NCBI RefSeq assembly: GCF_003351025.1
Contig: NZ_QPCG01000001.1
Span: 1,681,949 to 1,745,948 of the forward strand
DNA length: 64,000 nt
Direction: 5' to 3'
Source of the DNA: Mucilaginibacter endophyticus
Lineage (GTDB): Bacteria > Bacteroidota > Bacteroidia > Sphingobacteriales > Sphingobacteriaceae
The notes under the pieces are model-generated. The model was not told the DNA's origin and did no database searches. It saw only the letters and a list, made by a program, of their open reading frames with translations. The position numbers and the translations under genes are program-made. Positions 35,872 to 45,195 of this stretch are shown here, piece by piece (within the stretch, counting starts at the first letter, position 1; each line of letters starts with the position of its first letter).

Positions 35872-37500
35872 ATGTATAAGAATTACCTTTTTTTCCTATT
35901 GCTGTTTTGCGGTATTCAAAGCGCATCGGCACAAAATGATTTGGTTAAGGATGATAATGCAAGCAATTATAACCTGAATAAGCCCGAACGCGAACTCTGG
36001 CTTAAAAACACAGGTTTAGGTTTATTTATCCATTTTAGTATGGATAGCCAGTTGGGTGTGGTGATCAGTCACTCGCTGGTTGGTGCAAGTGATGATTATG
36101 TTAACCGGTATTTTAACGAGTTGCCTAAAACTTTTGATCCCTCAAAGTTTGATCCGCACCAGATAGCAACACTGGCTAAGTTGGCGGGGATGAAGTACAT
36201 CGTTTTCACCACCAAGCATCACTCAGGTTTTTGTATGTGGGATACCAAAACAACAGATTTTAGTATAACTCATACACCGTATAAAAAAGACCTTTTAAAG
36301 GAATTTGTTGATGCTACACGCGAAGCAGGATTGCAGGTTGGATTCTATTTTTCGCCCGAGGATTTCAACTTTCTTAGAGATCATCATATTGCTATCAGTC
36401 GTACAGATGTTAAGATGGACGCGGAAACCCGCCGTGAATATGACGACTATACCCGGAAACAATGCGAGGAGTTGATGACTAACTACGGTAAAATAGATGT
36501 GCTTTTTATAGATGGCGATCCTAAAGAAGTAGTTAAACAAACCTGCTGGAAATTGCAACCGGATTTGCTGATAACCCGTGGAGCTATTAAAACTCCGGAG
36601 CAGATCATGCCCGGTGCTATGATCAATGAGCCATGGCTGTCATGCATTACCATGGGTACTGCCTGGGGATATCAGCCAACTAATGAGCGATATAAATCGG
36701 GCAGCCAATTGATAGGTTTGTTGATAGAAGCGAGGGCAAAAGGTGGTTCGCTTTTGTTGAACGTTGGCCCTAAGCCCGATGGTGCGGTACCCATTGAGCA
36801 GGAAGAACGGTTGCGCGAAATGTCGGCATGGTATTTTGTTAACCGCGAGTGTATTGACAGTGTACGAAGCTGGGTAATAAGTAAAGAAGGCGACGTTTGG
36901 TTCACCGCTAAAAATGGCCATACGCTTTACGCTATCGTCACCAATGCTGCCGATTGGAAGGAGGGGACCCGGAAAACTTTCCTGATCCGCTCGGCCATTG
37001 CCACTGATAAAACTCAGGTGAGCGTATTGGGACAAAATAGTAAAGTAATTGAATATAAAACCGATGACGTAAGTTGCAGATACAAACAAACCGATAAAGG
37101 TCTTGAAGTTTCGGTTGTTAAGGCCCAACGCATTTATGACGATCATCGCTGGCCTAACCCTGTGGTGATTAAATTAGAAAACGTTGATCCGGTTTTTAAA
37201 GAAGCCGCTATAGTTGAAACCGGCGCAAGTTTGAAAGTGAAAGCCGGAGCAGCTTTAAAAGGTAGAATGTTGAATTATAAAAGCATCTCAGCAAAACGTG
37301 CCCGGTTTGATTATCGCCCATATCACGGGCAGGTTGAAACATTGTATGCAGGCAGATGGACGGCGGGCACCTGGGTAAATATCAAAGCCGATGGTACATT
37401 TGAGGCAACACTCCCCTTAAAAGCCGATTATGAATATAAAGCGGTAGTAGAGCAGGCTAATGTTGAAATTGAAGGGGAGAGTAAGTTATTTAAGCCGTAG
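35872..37500 (+). CDS. Exported GH29 alpha-L-fucosidase
   Basis: 542 residues with a signal peptide (1-20, ending SASAQN). The catalytic (beta/alpha)8 domain spans about 35-345. It has GLGLFIHFSMDSQLG, the signature KHHSGFCMWDT (about 115-125) and YGKIDVLFIDGD, in which Asp about 214 aligns with the GH29 nucleophile. A GH29-type C-terminal beta domain with AGRWTAGTWVNIKADGTFE follows. The enzyme should act in the periplasm or at the surface, releasing L-fucose from imported glycans. It is the only glycoside hydrolase in this SusCD locus. The LacI-type regulator may sense the product (inference). Confidence 0.92.
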   Translation: MYKNYLFFLLLFCGIQSASAQNDLVKDDNASNYNLNKPERELWLKNTGLGLFIHFSMDSQLGVVISHSLVGASDDYVNRYFNELPKTFDPSKFDPHQIATLAKLAGMKYIVFTTKHHSGFCMWDTKTTDFSITHTPYKKDLLKEFVDATREAGLQVGFYFSPEDFNFLRDHHIAISRTDVKMDAETRREYDDYTRKQCEELMTNYGKIDVLFIDGDPKEVVKQTCWKLQPDLLITRGAIKTPEQIMPGAMINEPWLSCITMGTAWGYQPTNERYKSGSQLIGLLIEARAKGGSLLLNVGPKPDGAVPIEQEERLREMSAWYFVNRECIDSVRSWVISKEGDVWFTAKNGHTLYAIVTNAADWKEGTRKTFLIRSAIATDKTQVSVLGQNSKVIEYKTDDVSCRYKQTDKGLEVSVVKAQRIYDDHRWPNPVVIKLENVDPVFKEAAIVETGASLKVKAGAALKGRMLNYKSISAKRARFDYRPYHGQVETLYAGRWTAGTWVNIKADGTFEATLPLKADYEYKAVVEQANVEIEGESKLFKP

Positions 37501-37555
37501 TATTTCTAAGAAGCGGTTTAAATTTGATGATTGTCGTTTATAGGTAGATAAAACC

Positions 37556-37687
37556 TCATTGCCGTTGGTTTTAACCAACGGAATAATAAGTAGTGATAAC
37601 GGGGCTTCAGCCCAAAACCGCTTGTATAATTGGGCTAAAGCCAGGACTTTTTAGCTTTTTACCGTTGGTTAAAACCAACGGCAATGA
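37556..37687. repeat. MITE-like element with 26-bp perfect inverted ends, family D
   Basis: The ends 37556-37581 and 37662-37687 are perfect 26-bp inverted repeats. Each is itself largely palindromic (CCGTTGGTT and AACCAACGG halves). Inside lie two further small hairpins, GGGCTTCAGCCC and GGGCTAAAGCC. The 132-bp element has no coding capacity and lies between the convergent fucosidase and ABC-permease genes. It looks like a non-autonomous mobile or structured intergenic repeat. Confidence 0.85.
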
Positions 37688-37717
37688 ATGTTTTTTAAAC
37701 AACTTCTTAAGATTATA

Positions 37718-37751
37718 AAAAACGGGGTTGCGTAAGCGCAACCCCGTTTTT
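37718..37751. terminator. Bidirectional terminator after the ABC operon
   Basis: A 15-bp stem (37718-37732 with 37737-37751) around the loop TAAG starts with an A-run and ends with a T-run. It therefore works for both the fucosidase (+) transcript and the ABC operon (-) transcript that ends at 37756. Confidence 0.85.
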
Positions 37752-37755
37752 ACTC

Positions 37756-40700
37756 CTAAAGGTCTTTAATATTATCGTTAGGGTTTCTGTCAATTAGTTT
37801 ACTAAAAGGATCAACGCCTACTGAGGCTGGCTGACCTTTAACCACAATGCTGAATTGTTGTTGCCCACGTTTTAGTTTATACTTTTTGAGATATAAGGTG
37901 TTGCTTATCATCCGGTTATTTGTACCCTTAACCTGCTTGCCGAAGATGCCGATATCAATATAATCGTTCATGTTTACTGCCGGGATATCATTGTTTTTGG
38001 CGTCCTTCCATACCTTTTCAATGTTGAGTTTGAAGGTAACCCTGTATTCGTTTTTATTACCAGTGGGTTTACTGCTTACTTCGGTTATCCCATTATCATA
38101 CAGCGTGATCTTTTGCCAGGTATCAGTAAGGTAATATTGCAGGGAGTCGGGTACATGCTTTTGAAGACATTGGTAAAGGTTGTTGGCTCCGGCAAACGGA
38201 CCATCTGTTTTAAACGCATAGGCTTTTTTAAATTCACGTAATGCCACATTCAGGCTGTCTTCGCCAATCAGGTCGCGCAGGCCATACAAGGCAACGCTTG
38301 CTTTGCCTCCCCATAAAAACCATTGATTGGCTTTTATTAAAGGATGCTCGTTTTCATTGAGGTGTCGCCTGATGAACAGATAATACCATAACTGGTCAAG
38401 CACTGTGTAACGCATGTTATCCTTGCCATATTTGTGCTCGGCCATCACCAGTTGATCATAGTTTGATAACCCTTCTGGTATTACCAGGCTACCTATAGTA
38501 CTGTTTGGGGCTACCTGAAAACGCCACCACTGTTGTGATAATAATCTTGTAGTATTGGCATAGCAATAATCAAAACTGTTAGGGTCCCTGAAATCGGCAT
38601 TCCATCCAAAGTATTCGGCGTAAGTATTAAGCGTGGTCATAGATGCATCTCGCGGGCCGTAAACAGATGTTTCCACCAGGCGGATATCGTTAGACGGATA
38701 ATCGCCGTAAACTTTACTATAATAAGTTAATCCATCCTTATAAGCGGCGATGTACCTGTCGATATTAGTGTTATGTTCAGGATGATAGTAAACCTCGATA
38801 TTTACCTTATGATTCAGCTGGACGGTTGCTTTTTTTACGGCCAGTTTTTCGGATATGATACCCATTGGCATGTACATGCCCGGTTTATCCTGCACATAAT
38901 GGAAATAGTTACGGCCGTTCTGTTGCCAGTTTTTTACAAGCCTACCGGGAGCAATAACAGTTTGACCGGCCAGGGTGCCTATAGTAATGTCAAGTTTAAG
39001 TAGGTCGGCCGCTCTGCCGGCTTTTAAGGTATTAATGCCTTTAGGATCATTCTGCTGAATTTCTTCTTCCTTTTTTTCGGGCAGACCAGCCTTTTTGCGT
39101 TCGTATGGGCTGCTTAGTTCGTCGTCTTCATCATATCCCAGGCCGGGTAATCCACCGTTAAAAAATGTGCCGTTATTAACCAGAGCCGCGGCATACATGC
39201 CGTTTGTAAATCCTTTATAAGCTATTTCTGAATTAATTTCAAGTGTTAATGAATCGCCAGGTATCAATGGTTTCGTAAACTGATATAAGCGAAAATCGGC
39301 GGTATCAACCTTCGGCCTGAACCAGTTGAAAAACCCACGGGGATAAAGCAGAGGATTTGTAAAAGGGACTGATACTCCACCGCTTTTAAGCGAATAAGCG
39401 GTAAGGTCATCACCATCCAGCAGCATTTGCGATATGGCAACTTTGTTTTTATTGGTTACAGTTACCCATGCGTGCGTAGATACTTGCTGTTTATTAGGAT
39501 AAAGCTCCACCAGCATTTTGATATTGATTACTTTAGGTAAGGGCAGGCGCTCATATTTTTTTAGCGTTTTTTCATATAGCACAGCTCTCTCAGTGTTTTC
39601 GTTTTTGATAAGATAGCTGTTTAAAAAGCTTACGTTGTAATAGTTCCATGCACCAACGGCGATAAATGCTATTGCTACTAACGTAGTGATCAAAGTCGTG
39701 CTTTTATTAAAACGCTGTGGGAATAAGCGCAGCCGTTCTTTAAATGATGAGGTTACGCCACGATAATAAAACAATGCCGAAACAATGATGAGCAATCCGG
39801 CAAACAGCAGCCAATACAGGTTAAACCAATTAACGGGCGTTGCCATATGACCCATACCGGTCATGTCAGATATACCTGAAGATGGCGTATATGAATACAG
39901 TAGCAGGTTATAATCAAAAATGCCTGTTTTACGCAAAAAGAAAACTATCACCCATAAAAAAACGCCTATACCATGTGCCGCGAATTTGTTATGTATGATA
40001 ACGTGTAGTGCATAACAAAAAACAACCATTTCCAGGAGTGAAGGCAGCAGTATGTAACCGATATAGATGAAATAGGCAGGCAAATTGAAGGTATAATAGC
40101 CTTTTAATAATTGAACAATGATGCCGGTTATAATGGGTATAAAAGATAGCCCGGTGCCAATAAGCAATAAGGTGATAAGCTTTGAACCGTTCAGAACCCA
40201 GTTTGGGGGCGGGAGCGAATCATTGATAAATGCATAGCGGGTAGCCCTGTCGCGGTGCAGGGTTTCGCCGGTATAAAACATGATGATAAAGAAAATGAAA
40301 AAGGGAAAGGCATCATTAAAAATTGCCAGGAGGGTAACCGTACGTGGAAAATCGGGTACGCCATACATGTTATTGCCAAGCCAAAGTACAAAGCCAAGAA
40401 ACAAAGTGCCGCTCAGCAATATGATCCAGAAATAGTTATCGCGGATAATGTTCAATAGTTCAACCTTTATCAGGTTACGCAAAGTGATCCTGTTGTATTT
40501 GCCGGTAAAGCTAACTGCAGGTTTGATAGTAATGGCGGTCTTGGGTTTAACACCCACTTCGTCAATAGCCGCTTTATCGCGCCGGCCGCTAAAGAAACGT
40601 TCAAAACTGAACCGGAAATAGGTGAAAAGTACAACAACTATCCCTATACCTCCCCACAATATACGGTTGAGCATAAACGTACCGGTTACCGGAAATAAGG

Positions 40701-41394
40701 TGGTGTTTTGTTCAAGAGCGCTTGAATTGTTTGTTTGCATCCTGATGCCGTTAAGCCCAAAGGGATCGCTGAGGTTGATAACTGTTGGATTGTTAACGTG
40801 GTTAAGGAAAAATAGCGCGATAAAGTAAAACAAGAACAGTAGGATGCCGCCAAAATAAATCACTTTTACGTTGCGGGTGAGCGCCACAAGGCCAAAAAAC
40901 AACGAAGAAGTGAATAAAACATTAGGCAACCCGATAGTAAAAAACGGGTGCAGGTAATAAATGAGGTTATTGGGGCCGTATTGTTTGGCATCTGTCCACC
41001 CCATAGCAGGCCCAAGCTTGGTGCCAATAAATGCGCCTATAATAACTGCCGTTGCTATGCCGATCATGAAAACAAATGAACCCAGGTAACGGCCCCAGAA
41101 ATAACCGGTTTTTGTGATAGGGTAGGTTAAATAATAATCTTTTGTGTTATACTCAATATCGCGGTATAGCGCGGTGCCCATGATGGAGGAACTCACCAGC
41201 GTGATCATCATGGTGATGCCGGAGCACCATAAGGCGAGTACATAGGGCGCATTAATGTGCTCTTTTTCGCCCAGTGGTAATGAGCCTGTTGAAAAGGTAA
41301 ACACTGTAAATACAAGTGCTGCCAAAAAATATAGGTAAACGGCTGGCCTGCGGACCCTATTCTGGATCTCGAACAGAAATATTTTAAGAAACAT
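37756..41394 (-). CDS. ABC-2 type permease fused to an M1-aminopeptidase-like domain lacking the zinc motif
   Basis: 1212 residues. The first ~600 residues are two membrane blocks of an ABC-2-type permease (about 12 helices, with GTALYRDIEYNTKDYYLTYP and FYTGETLHRDRATRYAFIND). The C-terminal half resembles M1 aminopeptidases: an N-terminal beta domain with VTVTNKNKVAISQMLLDGDD, then a catalytic-like domain from about 830. At the place of the zinc motif HExxHxWW the protein has RLLSQQWW (950-957), so both His ligands and the catalytic Glu are gone; the downstream PEGLSNY (Glu about 974) is kept. No other HExxH is present. It is therefore probably an inactive, substrate-binding or structural peptidase fold. 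It is the last gene of the YtrA-type operon. Confidence 0.9.
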   Translation of the reverse strand: MFLKIFLFEIQNRVRRPAVYLYFLAALVFTVFTFSTGSLPLGEKEHINAPYVLALWCSGITMMITLVSSSIMGTALYRDIEYNTKDYYLTYPITKTGYFWGRYLGSFVFMIGIATAVIIGAFIGTKLGPAMGWTDAKQYGPNNLIYYLHPFFTIGLPNVLFTSSLFFGLVALTRNVKVIYFGGILLFLFYFIALFFLNHVNNPTVINLSDPFGLNGIRMQTNNSSALEQNTTLFPVTGTFMLNRILWGGIGIVVVLFTYFRFSFERFFSGRRDKAAIDEVGVKPKTAITIKPAVSFTGKYNRITLRNLIKVELLNIIRDNYFWIILLSGTLFLGFVLWLGNNMYGVPDFPRTVTLLAIFNDAFPFFIFFIIMFYTGETLHRDRATRYAFINDSLPPPNWVLNGSKLITLLLIGTGLSFIPIITGIIVQLLKGYYTFNLPAYFIYIGYILLPSLLEMVVFCYALHVIIHNKFAAHGIGVFLWVIVFFLRKTGIFDYNLLLYSYTPSSGISDMTGMGHMATPVNWFNLYWLLFAGLLIIVSALFYYRGVTSSFKERLRLFPQRFNKSTTLITTLVAIAFIAVGAWNYYNVSFLNSYLIKNENTERAVLYEKTLKKYERLPLPKVINIKMLVELYPNKQQVSTHAWVTVTNKNKVAISQMLLDGDDLTAYSLKSGGVSVPFTNPLLYPRGFFNWFRPKVDTADFRLYQFTKPLIPGDSLTLEINSEIAYKGFTNGMYAAALVNNGTFFNGGLPGLGYDEDDELSSPYERKKAGLPEKKEEEIQQNDPKGINTLKAGRAADLLKLDITIGTLAGQTVIAPGRLVKNWQQNGRNYFHYVQDKPGMYMPMGIISEKLAVKKATVQLNHKVNIEVYYHPEHNTNIDRYIAAYKDGLTYYSKVYGDYPSNDIRLVETSVYGPRDASMTTLNTYAEYFGWNADFRDPNSFDYCYANTTRLLSQQWWRFQVAPNSTIGSLVIPEGLSNYDQLVMAEHKYGKDNMRYTVLDQLWYYLFIRRHLNENEHPLIKANQWFLWGGKASVALYGLRDLIGEDSLNVALREFKKAYAFKTDGPFAGANNLYQCLQKHVPDSLQYYLTDTWQKITLYDNGITEVSSKPTGNKNEYRVTFKLNIEKVWKDAKNNDIPAVNMNDYIDIGIFGKQVKGTNNRMISNTLYLKKYKLKRGQQQFSIVVKGQPASVGVDPFSKLIDRNPNDNIKDL

Positions 41395-41416
41395 AAACTA
41401 TTGGTTTATAGTAGGT

Positions 41417-42304
41417 TTAAATGGTGTCTACATCTATTCGTGTAGCGATGTTGCTGAAGTACACATCTTCAAGGTTGGGGGTGCTGCTGATAAAACCATT
41501 GTCAGGTTCGGCTTCGCTGATAATGCGGATGTGAAGTTTGCCGGTTTTAAGCTGCGTTGATATCACCTGGTAATCATCTTTGTAAAAGCCCAGTTCGGAC
41601 TGTGTGATCACCTTGCTGTAGATTTTTCCATTCAGTTCGTTTACCGCGGTTTCCGGGTCGCCGGCATATAACACCTCGCCCTGGCAAATAATAGCGAAAT
41701 TGGCGCAGAGTGTGCTCACATCCTCAACAATATGCGTTGATAGGATCACAATGGTGTTTTCTCCTAAACGACTTAGCAGGTTGTAAAACCGATTTCGCTC
41801 GGCAGGGTCAAGGCCGGCGGTTGGTTCGTCAACAATAATGAGTTTGGGATTACCAATTAATGCCTGTGCTATCCCAAAACGCTGTTTCATACCGCCGGAA
41901 TAAGTGCCCAGGTGTTTTTTTCGGTCTTTATAAAGGTTCACGCTTTCTAACAGTTGTAGTACCAAGTCTTTACGTTCGGCATTATTGCCAACACCTTTCA
42001 ACTGTGCAATATGGTCAAGCATGCGTTCTGCAGATATTTTAGGATATACACCAAACTCCTGCGGCAGGTACCCGAGTAGCTGGCGAACTTCGGTTTTGTT
42101 TTTCAATACATCCAGGTCATCTAAAAAAATGCTCCCTTTATCAGCCTCCTGCAGGGTGGCTATGGTGCGCATCAGTGATGATTTTCCGGCGCCGTTTGGG
42201 CCAAGCAAGCCAAACATCCCATTACTAAGGGTAAGCGAAACATCTTTTAAGGCATGTACGCCATTGGCATATGTTTTTGACAGCGAGTTGATTACTAATT
42301 TCAT
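41417..42304 (-). CDS. ABC transporter ATP-binding protein
   Basis: 295 residues. Walker A GPNGAGKSS (about residues 35-43), signature YSGGMKQRFG, Walker B LIIVDEPTAGLD and the switch His in LSTHIVEDV are all present, so it should hydrolyse ATP. A C-terminal extension (about 215-295) is found in exporters of this class. It is 22 bp upstream of the permease/M1 fusion gene, its likely membrane partner, and 17 bp downstream of the small exported protein gene at 42322. Confidence 0.94.
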   Translation of the reverse strand: MKLVINSLSKTYANGVHALKDVSLTLSNGMFGLLGPNGAGKSSLMRTIATLQEADKGSIFLDDLDVLKNKTEVRQLLGYLPQEFGVYPKISAERMLDHIAQLKGVGNNAERKDLVLQLLESVNLYKDRKKHLGTYSGGMKQRFGIAQALIGNPKLIIVDEPTAGLDPAERNRFYNLLSRLGENTIVILSTHIVEDVSTLCANFAIICQGEVLYAGDPETAVNELNGKIYSKVITQSELGFYKDDYQVISTQLKTGKLHIRIISEAEPDNGFISSTPNLEDVYFSNIATRIDVDTI

Positions 42305-42321
42305 GATTTGCTAAGTTTTGG

Positions 42322-43059
42322 TTATTTATTGTTGCGGATTTGTCTCGTATTTCCGTTCAGGATAAGTTTGGCGCTATCGGCAAGTTTGTAATTTATGTTG
42401 CTGAGGCTGTCATCCTTGATCCATAAGCGGCTTTTATTCCGGATATCGAGGTTGGTTTTACCGAATTGGTTGCCTGTTTCAATAGTTAAGTTTGAGACGG
42501 CGCCGTTACTGCTGCCAACAACGGCATTTAAAGTGTTGAACTTGTTGTTCTTTAAAAATACGTTGGAGGCATGGTCTGCCCTGATATTTAGCATATCTCC
42601 GCTGAAACCGGTTATAGTAGTTGGGCGCCATTTAAAGTCGGCACCGGCAGCGGTATCAATCACTTGTGTTTCGGCAGCCATGTATTTGGCATCTGCATCA
42701 AATGACGTGAGCTCGGGGCATGATATGTATAACACTTGGTCCGAGCGCACGTTGTGCCAGTTTGCCTTAAACGCGGCCCGTATAAAAAGGGAATCATGGC
42801 GTTGGTCAATCTTGATGTATTCCATAGCATCAGGATCTGCAAGTACTTTGAAGGGGCCTTTTACCAGTGTGATATTTATGGCCGTTGATGAGCCGAGTTT
42901 AATAACTTTAAAATTCCTGTAATTTAAGTTTACGAATCCGTGGTAGGGGTTTTTATAATCGCCTTTAAGATATTCGGCTTTAAGCTGAATATCATATATC
43001 CCTACCGAAATGATCAGTAATAATACCGCGATAAGTAAAAATTTATTGCTTGTTTTCAT
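42322..43059 (-). CDS. Membrane-anchored protein of unknown function (DUF2807/adhesin-like beta repeat)
   Basis: 245 residues. One N-terminal hydrophobic helix (about 8-24, FLLIAVLLLIISVGIYD) anchors or exports it. The rest is beta-rich with regularly spaced small turns (LTSFDADAK, LNIRADHASNVFLKNN, LTIETGNQFGKTNLDIRNKS). This resembles the DUF2807 'head GIN' solenoid fold, but the assignment is by eye only. It lies inside the YtrA-type ABC operon, between the GntR-type regulator and an ABC ATPase gene, and may help that transporter sense or bind envelope stress. No known function. Confidence 0.75.
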   Translation of the reverse strand: MKTSNKFLLIAVLLLIISVGIYDIQLKAEYLKGDYKNPYHGFVNLNYRNFKVIKLGSSTAINITLVKGPFKVLADPDAMEYIKIDQRHDSLFIRAAFKANWHNVRSDQVLYISCPELTSFDADAKYMAAETQVIDTAAGADFKWRPTTITGFSGDMLNIRADHASNVFLKNNKFNTLNAVVGSSNGAVSNLTIETGNQFGKTNLDIRNKSRLWIKDDSLSNINYKLADSAKLILNGNTRQIRNNK

Positions 43060-43069
43060 CGTGATTGGC

Positions 43070-43450
43070 TTAGTTTAGTTCATTCTTTTGCTGCGCCTGA
43101 AAGTTTTGATATTGCAGACTGATCTCATCTATTGAAATACCTAACAGGTACATGTTTTTAAAAAGTTCGGGCAGGTTTTGGCGTACAAAGTTTTCTTTAC
43201 GGTAAGCTTTTACCTTCTCAAATCCGTCATCGGCCACAAATAAGCCCAGACCGCGTTTATTGTAAATAATTTCGAGCCCCTGTAAAAACTCGTATGATCG
43301 CATGACCGTGTTCGGGTTTACCTCCAACTCAACAGCCATATCACGTACCGAAGGAATCTTTTGCCCGGCGGGCCATTTGCCCATCAGGATCTGGTCGCTT
43401 ACAAAAGCCGCTATCTGGATGTATATCGCTTCATTATCTTTAAATTCCAT
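43070..43450 (-). CDS. GntR-family regulator, YtrA subfamily
   Basis: 126 residues, the short form typical of YtrA-type regulators: a winged helix-turn-helix (about 8-75) plus a small dimerisation tail. The DNA-binding region contains AGQKIPSVRDMAVELEVNPN followed by TVMRSYEFLQ and RGLGLFV. Such regulators are usually encoded in ABC transporter operons and repress them. Here the gene lies in the middle of the six-gene operon. AGTGT/ACACT half-sites lie just before the first gene at 45079-45102, where it probably binds. Confidence 0.92.
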   Translation of the reverse strand: MEFKDNEAIYIQIAAFVSDQILMGKWPAGQKIPSVRDMAVELEVNPNTVMRSYEFLQGLEIIYNKRGLGLFVADDGFEKVKAYRKENFVRQNLPELFKNMYLLGISIDEISLQYQNFQAQQKNELN

Positions 43451-43461
43451 TATCGTCTTTT

Positions 43462-44232
43462 TTAAGCCTGTTTTTCCTTGAGTTTAAAATATGCCGCTAT
43501 CCAAAATAGCAGGACAACAACAGGTAGCACAATAAAAACCCAGGCCGATTGTTGCGCGTTTAAACCAATAGAGTAATAGTTTGTGCCATCCGGAAAGTTC
43601 AGGAAGGCAAATGGTGTTGCAGGGAAGATTTGCCTGCCAACAAGCACCCGCAGGAATATGGTATTCACCAGGATCAGCAATGCATAAAAAATAAAGAAGC
43701 TGAACCCAATTTTAATAAAATGCAGTTTTTCAAACCTGATAGCGCCATACATGGTGATGGCTTGCAGCAGTGAAAATATAAGCAGTAATACACAAAATTT
43801 ATCTTGAAATATATAAAGCATTTCGGGGTGATGACCCGGCCATTGTTTCAGGTTAAGCAGTATGGATAAAACAAGGTAAAAGATACCGGTAAATACTATG
43901 AGGAAGATCACGTATGAGTAAATCCAACTGACCAGAAATTTTTCGAGCTGTGATGCCGGTAAGGTGAGTGCAGGTATAGCTTTACGCTTGTCGCCAAAAT
44001 CGGTAAATATAGTACTGGTAAATATTGGCCCAGCTATAACCATAAGCATGGCAAACAATGCGGTCTGAAATCCGGCATCCATTGGCCCCTGGATCATGTA
44101 AAATATAAACATACCTCCAAGCAAAAAAACACCCGCCAAAACCGACGCCGACATTAAATAGGCGCGGTAATGCTCAACGGTATGTTTTATAAACAGCTGC
44201 GAAAAACGCTTTAAACTAAAGTGGTTATTCAT
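43462..44232 (-). CDS. ABC transporter permease protein
   Basis: 256 residues with about six membrane helices, for example SASVLAGVFLLGGMFIFYMI, VIFLIVFTGIFYLVLSILL and WVFIVLPVVVLLFWIAAYF (the last near the C-terminus). There is no signal peptide and no catalytic motif. The start overlaps the end of the ATPase gene at 44225 by 8 bp, so the two are translated together and should form one transporter. The substrate is unknown; YtrA-type operons often respond to cell-envelope antibiotics. Confidence 0.88.
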   Translation of the reverse strand: MNNHFSLKRFSQLFIKHTVEHYRAYLMSASVLAGVFLLGGMFIFYMIQGPMDAGFQTALFAMLMVIAGPIFTSTIFTDFGDKRKAIPALTLPASQLEKFLVSWIYSYVIFLIVFTGIFYLVLSILLNLKQWPGHHPEMLYIFQDKFCVLLLIFSLLQAITMYGAIRFEKLHFIKIGFSFFIFYALLILVNTIFLRVLVGRQIFPATPFAFLNFPDGTNYYSIGLNAQQSAWVFIVLPVVVLLFWIAAYFKLKEKQA

Positions 44233-45073
44233 GGGAAGTGGCTGGTTTTAATGCGTTTAATAATTTGCCGCTGTTGGTTGTAGCAGCGTTAAATAGTAGC
44301 TCGAGATCCATTTTTCCGTACTTGCCGGCGGTATTTTCTACAATGGCGTATCTGCCCATGAGCGTGTCTTCTTCATACAGCACATTCATTCCGGTAAGGT
44401 CTTTAAAAACACCGAAGAACAGTTTTTCGGTAAGTTCATCTATTGAGTTCTCAATTACGATGCGATGGTCGTCCAAAATCAACACGGTATCAATGAGGCT
44501 ATCCAAATCCCTTACCTGGTGGGTTGAGATAATAATGCAGCGTTCTTCATTTAAAACCGAGGCAATCAATTTCCTGAACTGCACTTTTGATGGGATGTCA
44601 AGGCCATTAGTAGGTTCATCAAGTATGAGTACACCGGTATTGGTAGCAAGTCCGAAAGCGATGATCATCTTTTTTTGCTGCCCGTATGACATTTTGGTCA
44701 TTAACAAATCGGGGTCAATGTCCAGTATTTTCAGGTAGCTATAAAAGTCGGTAATACTGAAAGCAGGGTAGAAGCCGGCGGTCCTCTCTAAAAACTGCCC
44801 GGGCGTTAAGGCAGGTACGTACACCTCCTCGGCAATAAAATAAAGGTTTTGTAAAGTAGATACCAACCGCTTTGAGCTTTCCGTTCCGTCTATAAGACAT
44901 TTTCCTGATTGCGGAAAAGCTAAACCTGCTATGTTTTTGAGCAGGGTTGATTTCCCGGCGCCGTTTTTACCCAACAAGCCATAAATATGGCCCGCCTTTA
45001 ATGAAAGATTTAGATTTTTAAACAACGGCTTCTTACTGTTGTAGCTGAAATTCAAATTATTGATTTGAATCAT
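44225..45073 (-). CDS. ABC transporter ATP-binding protein
   Basis: 282 residues. Walker A GKNGAGKST (about 35-43), the signature MSYGQQKKM, Walker B VLILDEPTNGLD and the switch LSTHQVRDLD sequence (ISTHQVRDLD in this protein) are all present. It is the first gene of the six-gene operon running to 37756. The signature motif MSYGQ replaces LSGGQ, a variant common in YtrB-like ATPases. An operator-like repeat lies only 6-29 bp upstream of the start codon. Confidence 0.94.
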   Translation of the reverse strand: MIQINNLNFSYNSKKPLFKNLNLSLKAGHIYGLLGKNGAGKSTLLKNIAGLAFPQSGKCLIDGTESSKRLVSTLQNLYFIAEEVYVPALTPGQFLERTAGFYPAFSITDFYSYLKILDIDPDLLMTKMSYGQQKKMIIAFGLATNTGVLILDEPTNGLDIPSKVQFRKLIASVLNEERCIIISTHQVRDLDSLIDTVLILDDHRIVIENSIDELTEKLFFGVFKDLTGMNVLYEEDTLMGRYAIVENTAGKYGKMDLELLFNAATTNSGKLLNALKPATSHE

Positions 45074-45078
45074 GGTTT

Positions 45079-45102
45079 AGTGTATTAGTGTGGTAGTACA
45101 CT
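45079..45102. promoter_or_regulatory. Candidate YtrA-type operator at the ABC operon start
   Basis: AGTGTA (45079-45084), AGTGT (45087-45091) and TACACT (45097-45102) form two overlapping dyads. AGTGT and ACACT are 6 bp apart. The site ends 6 bp from the start codon at 45073. GTGTA/TACAC half-sites are typical of YtrA-subfamily regulators, one of which (43070-43450) is encoded in the operon. Confidence 0.5.
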
Positions 45103-45195
45103 GCAAATGTAAATAAACATTTTTAAAATGCAAGAGGTATTTTTATCAGAAACATGTTCCTGAAAACTAATTATTCTGTTAACAGTTAATAAGAT

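Noticed and set aside
36640..37146. 168-aa ORF on the minus strand
   Set aside because: Antisense within the clear GH29 fucosidase gene; no recognisable features.
38533..38547. Active M1 peptidase zinc site in the permease fusion
   Set aside because: The codons read RLLSQ instead of HExxH, and no other HExxH is present in the protein.
42395..42922. 175-aa ORF on the plus strand
   Set aside because: Antisense to the exported unknown protein at 42322-43059, which has a proper membrane helix and fits the operon spacing.
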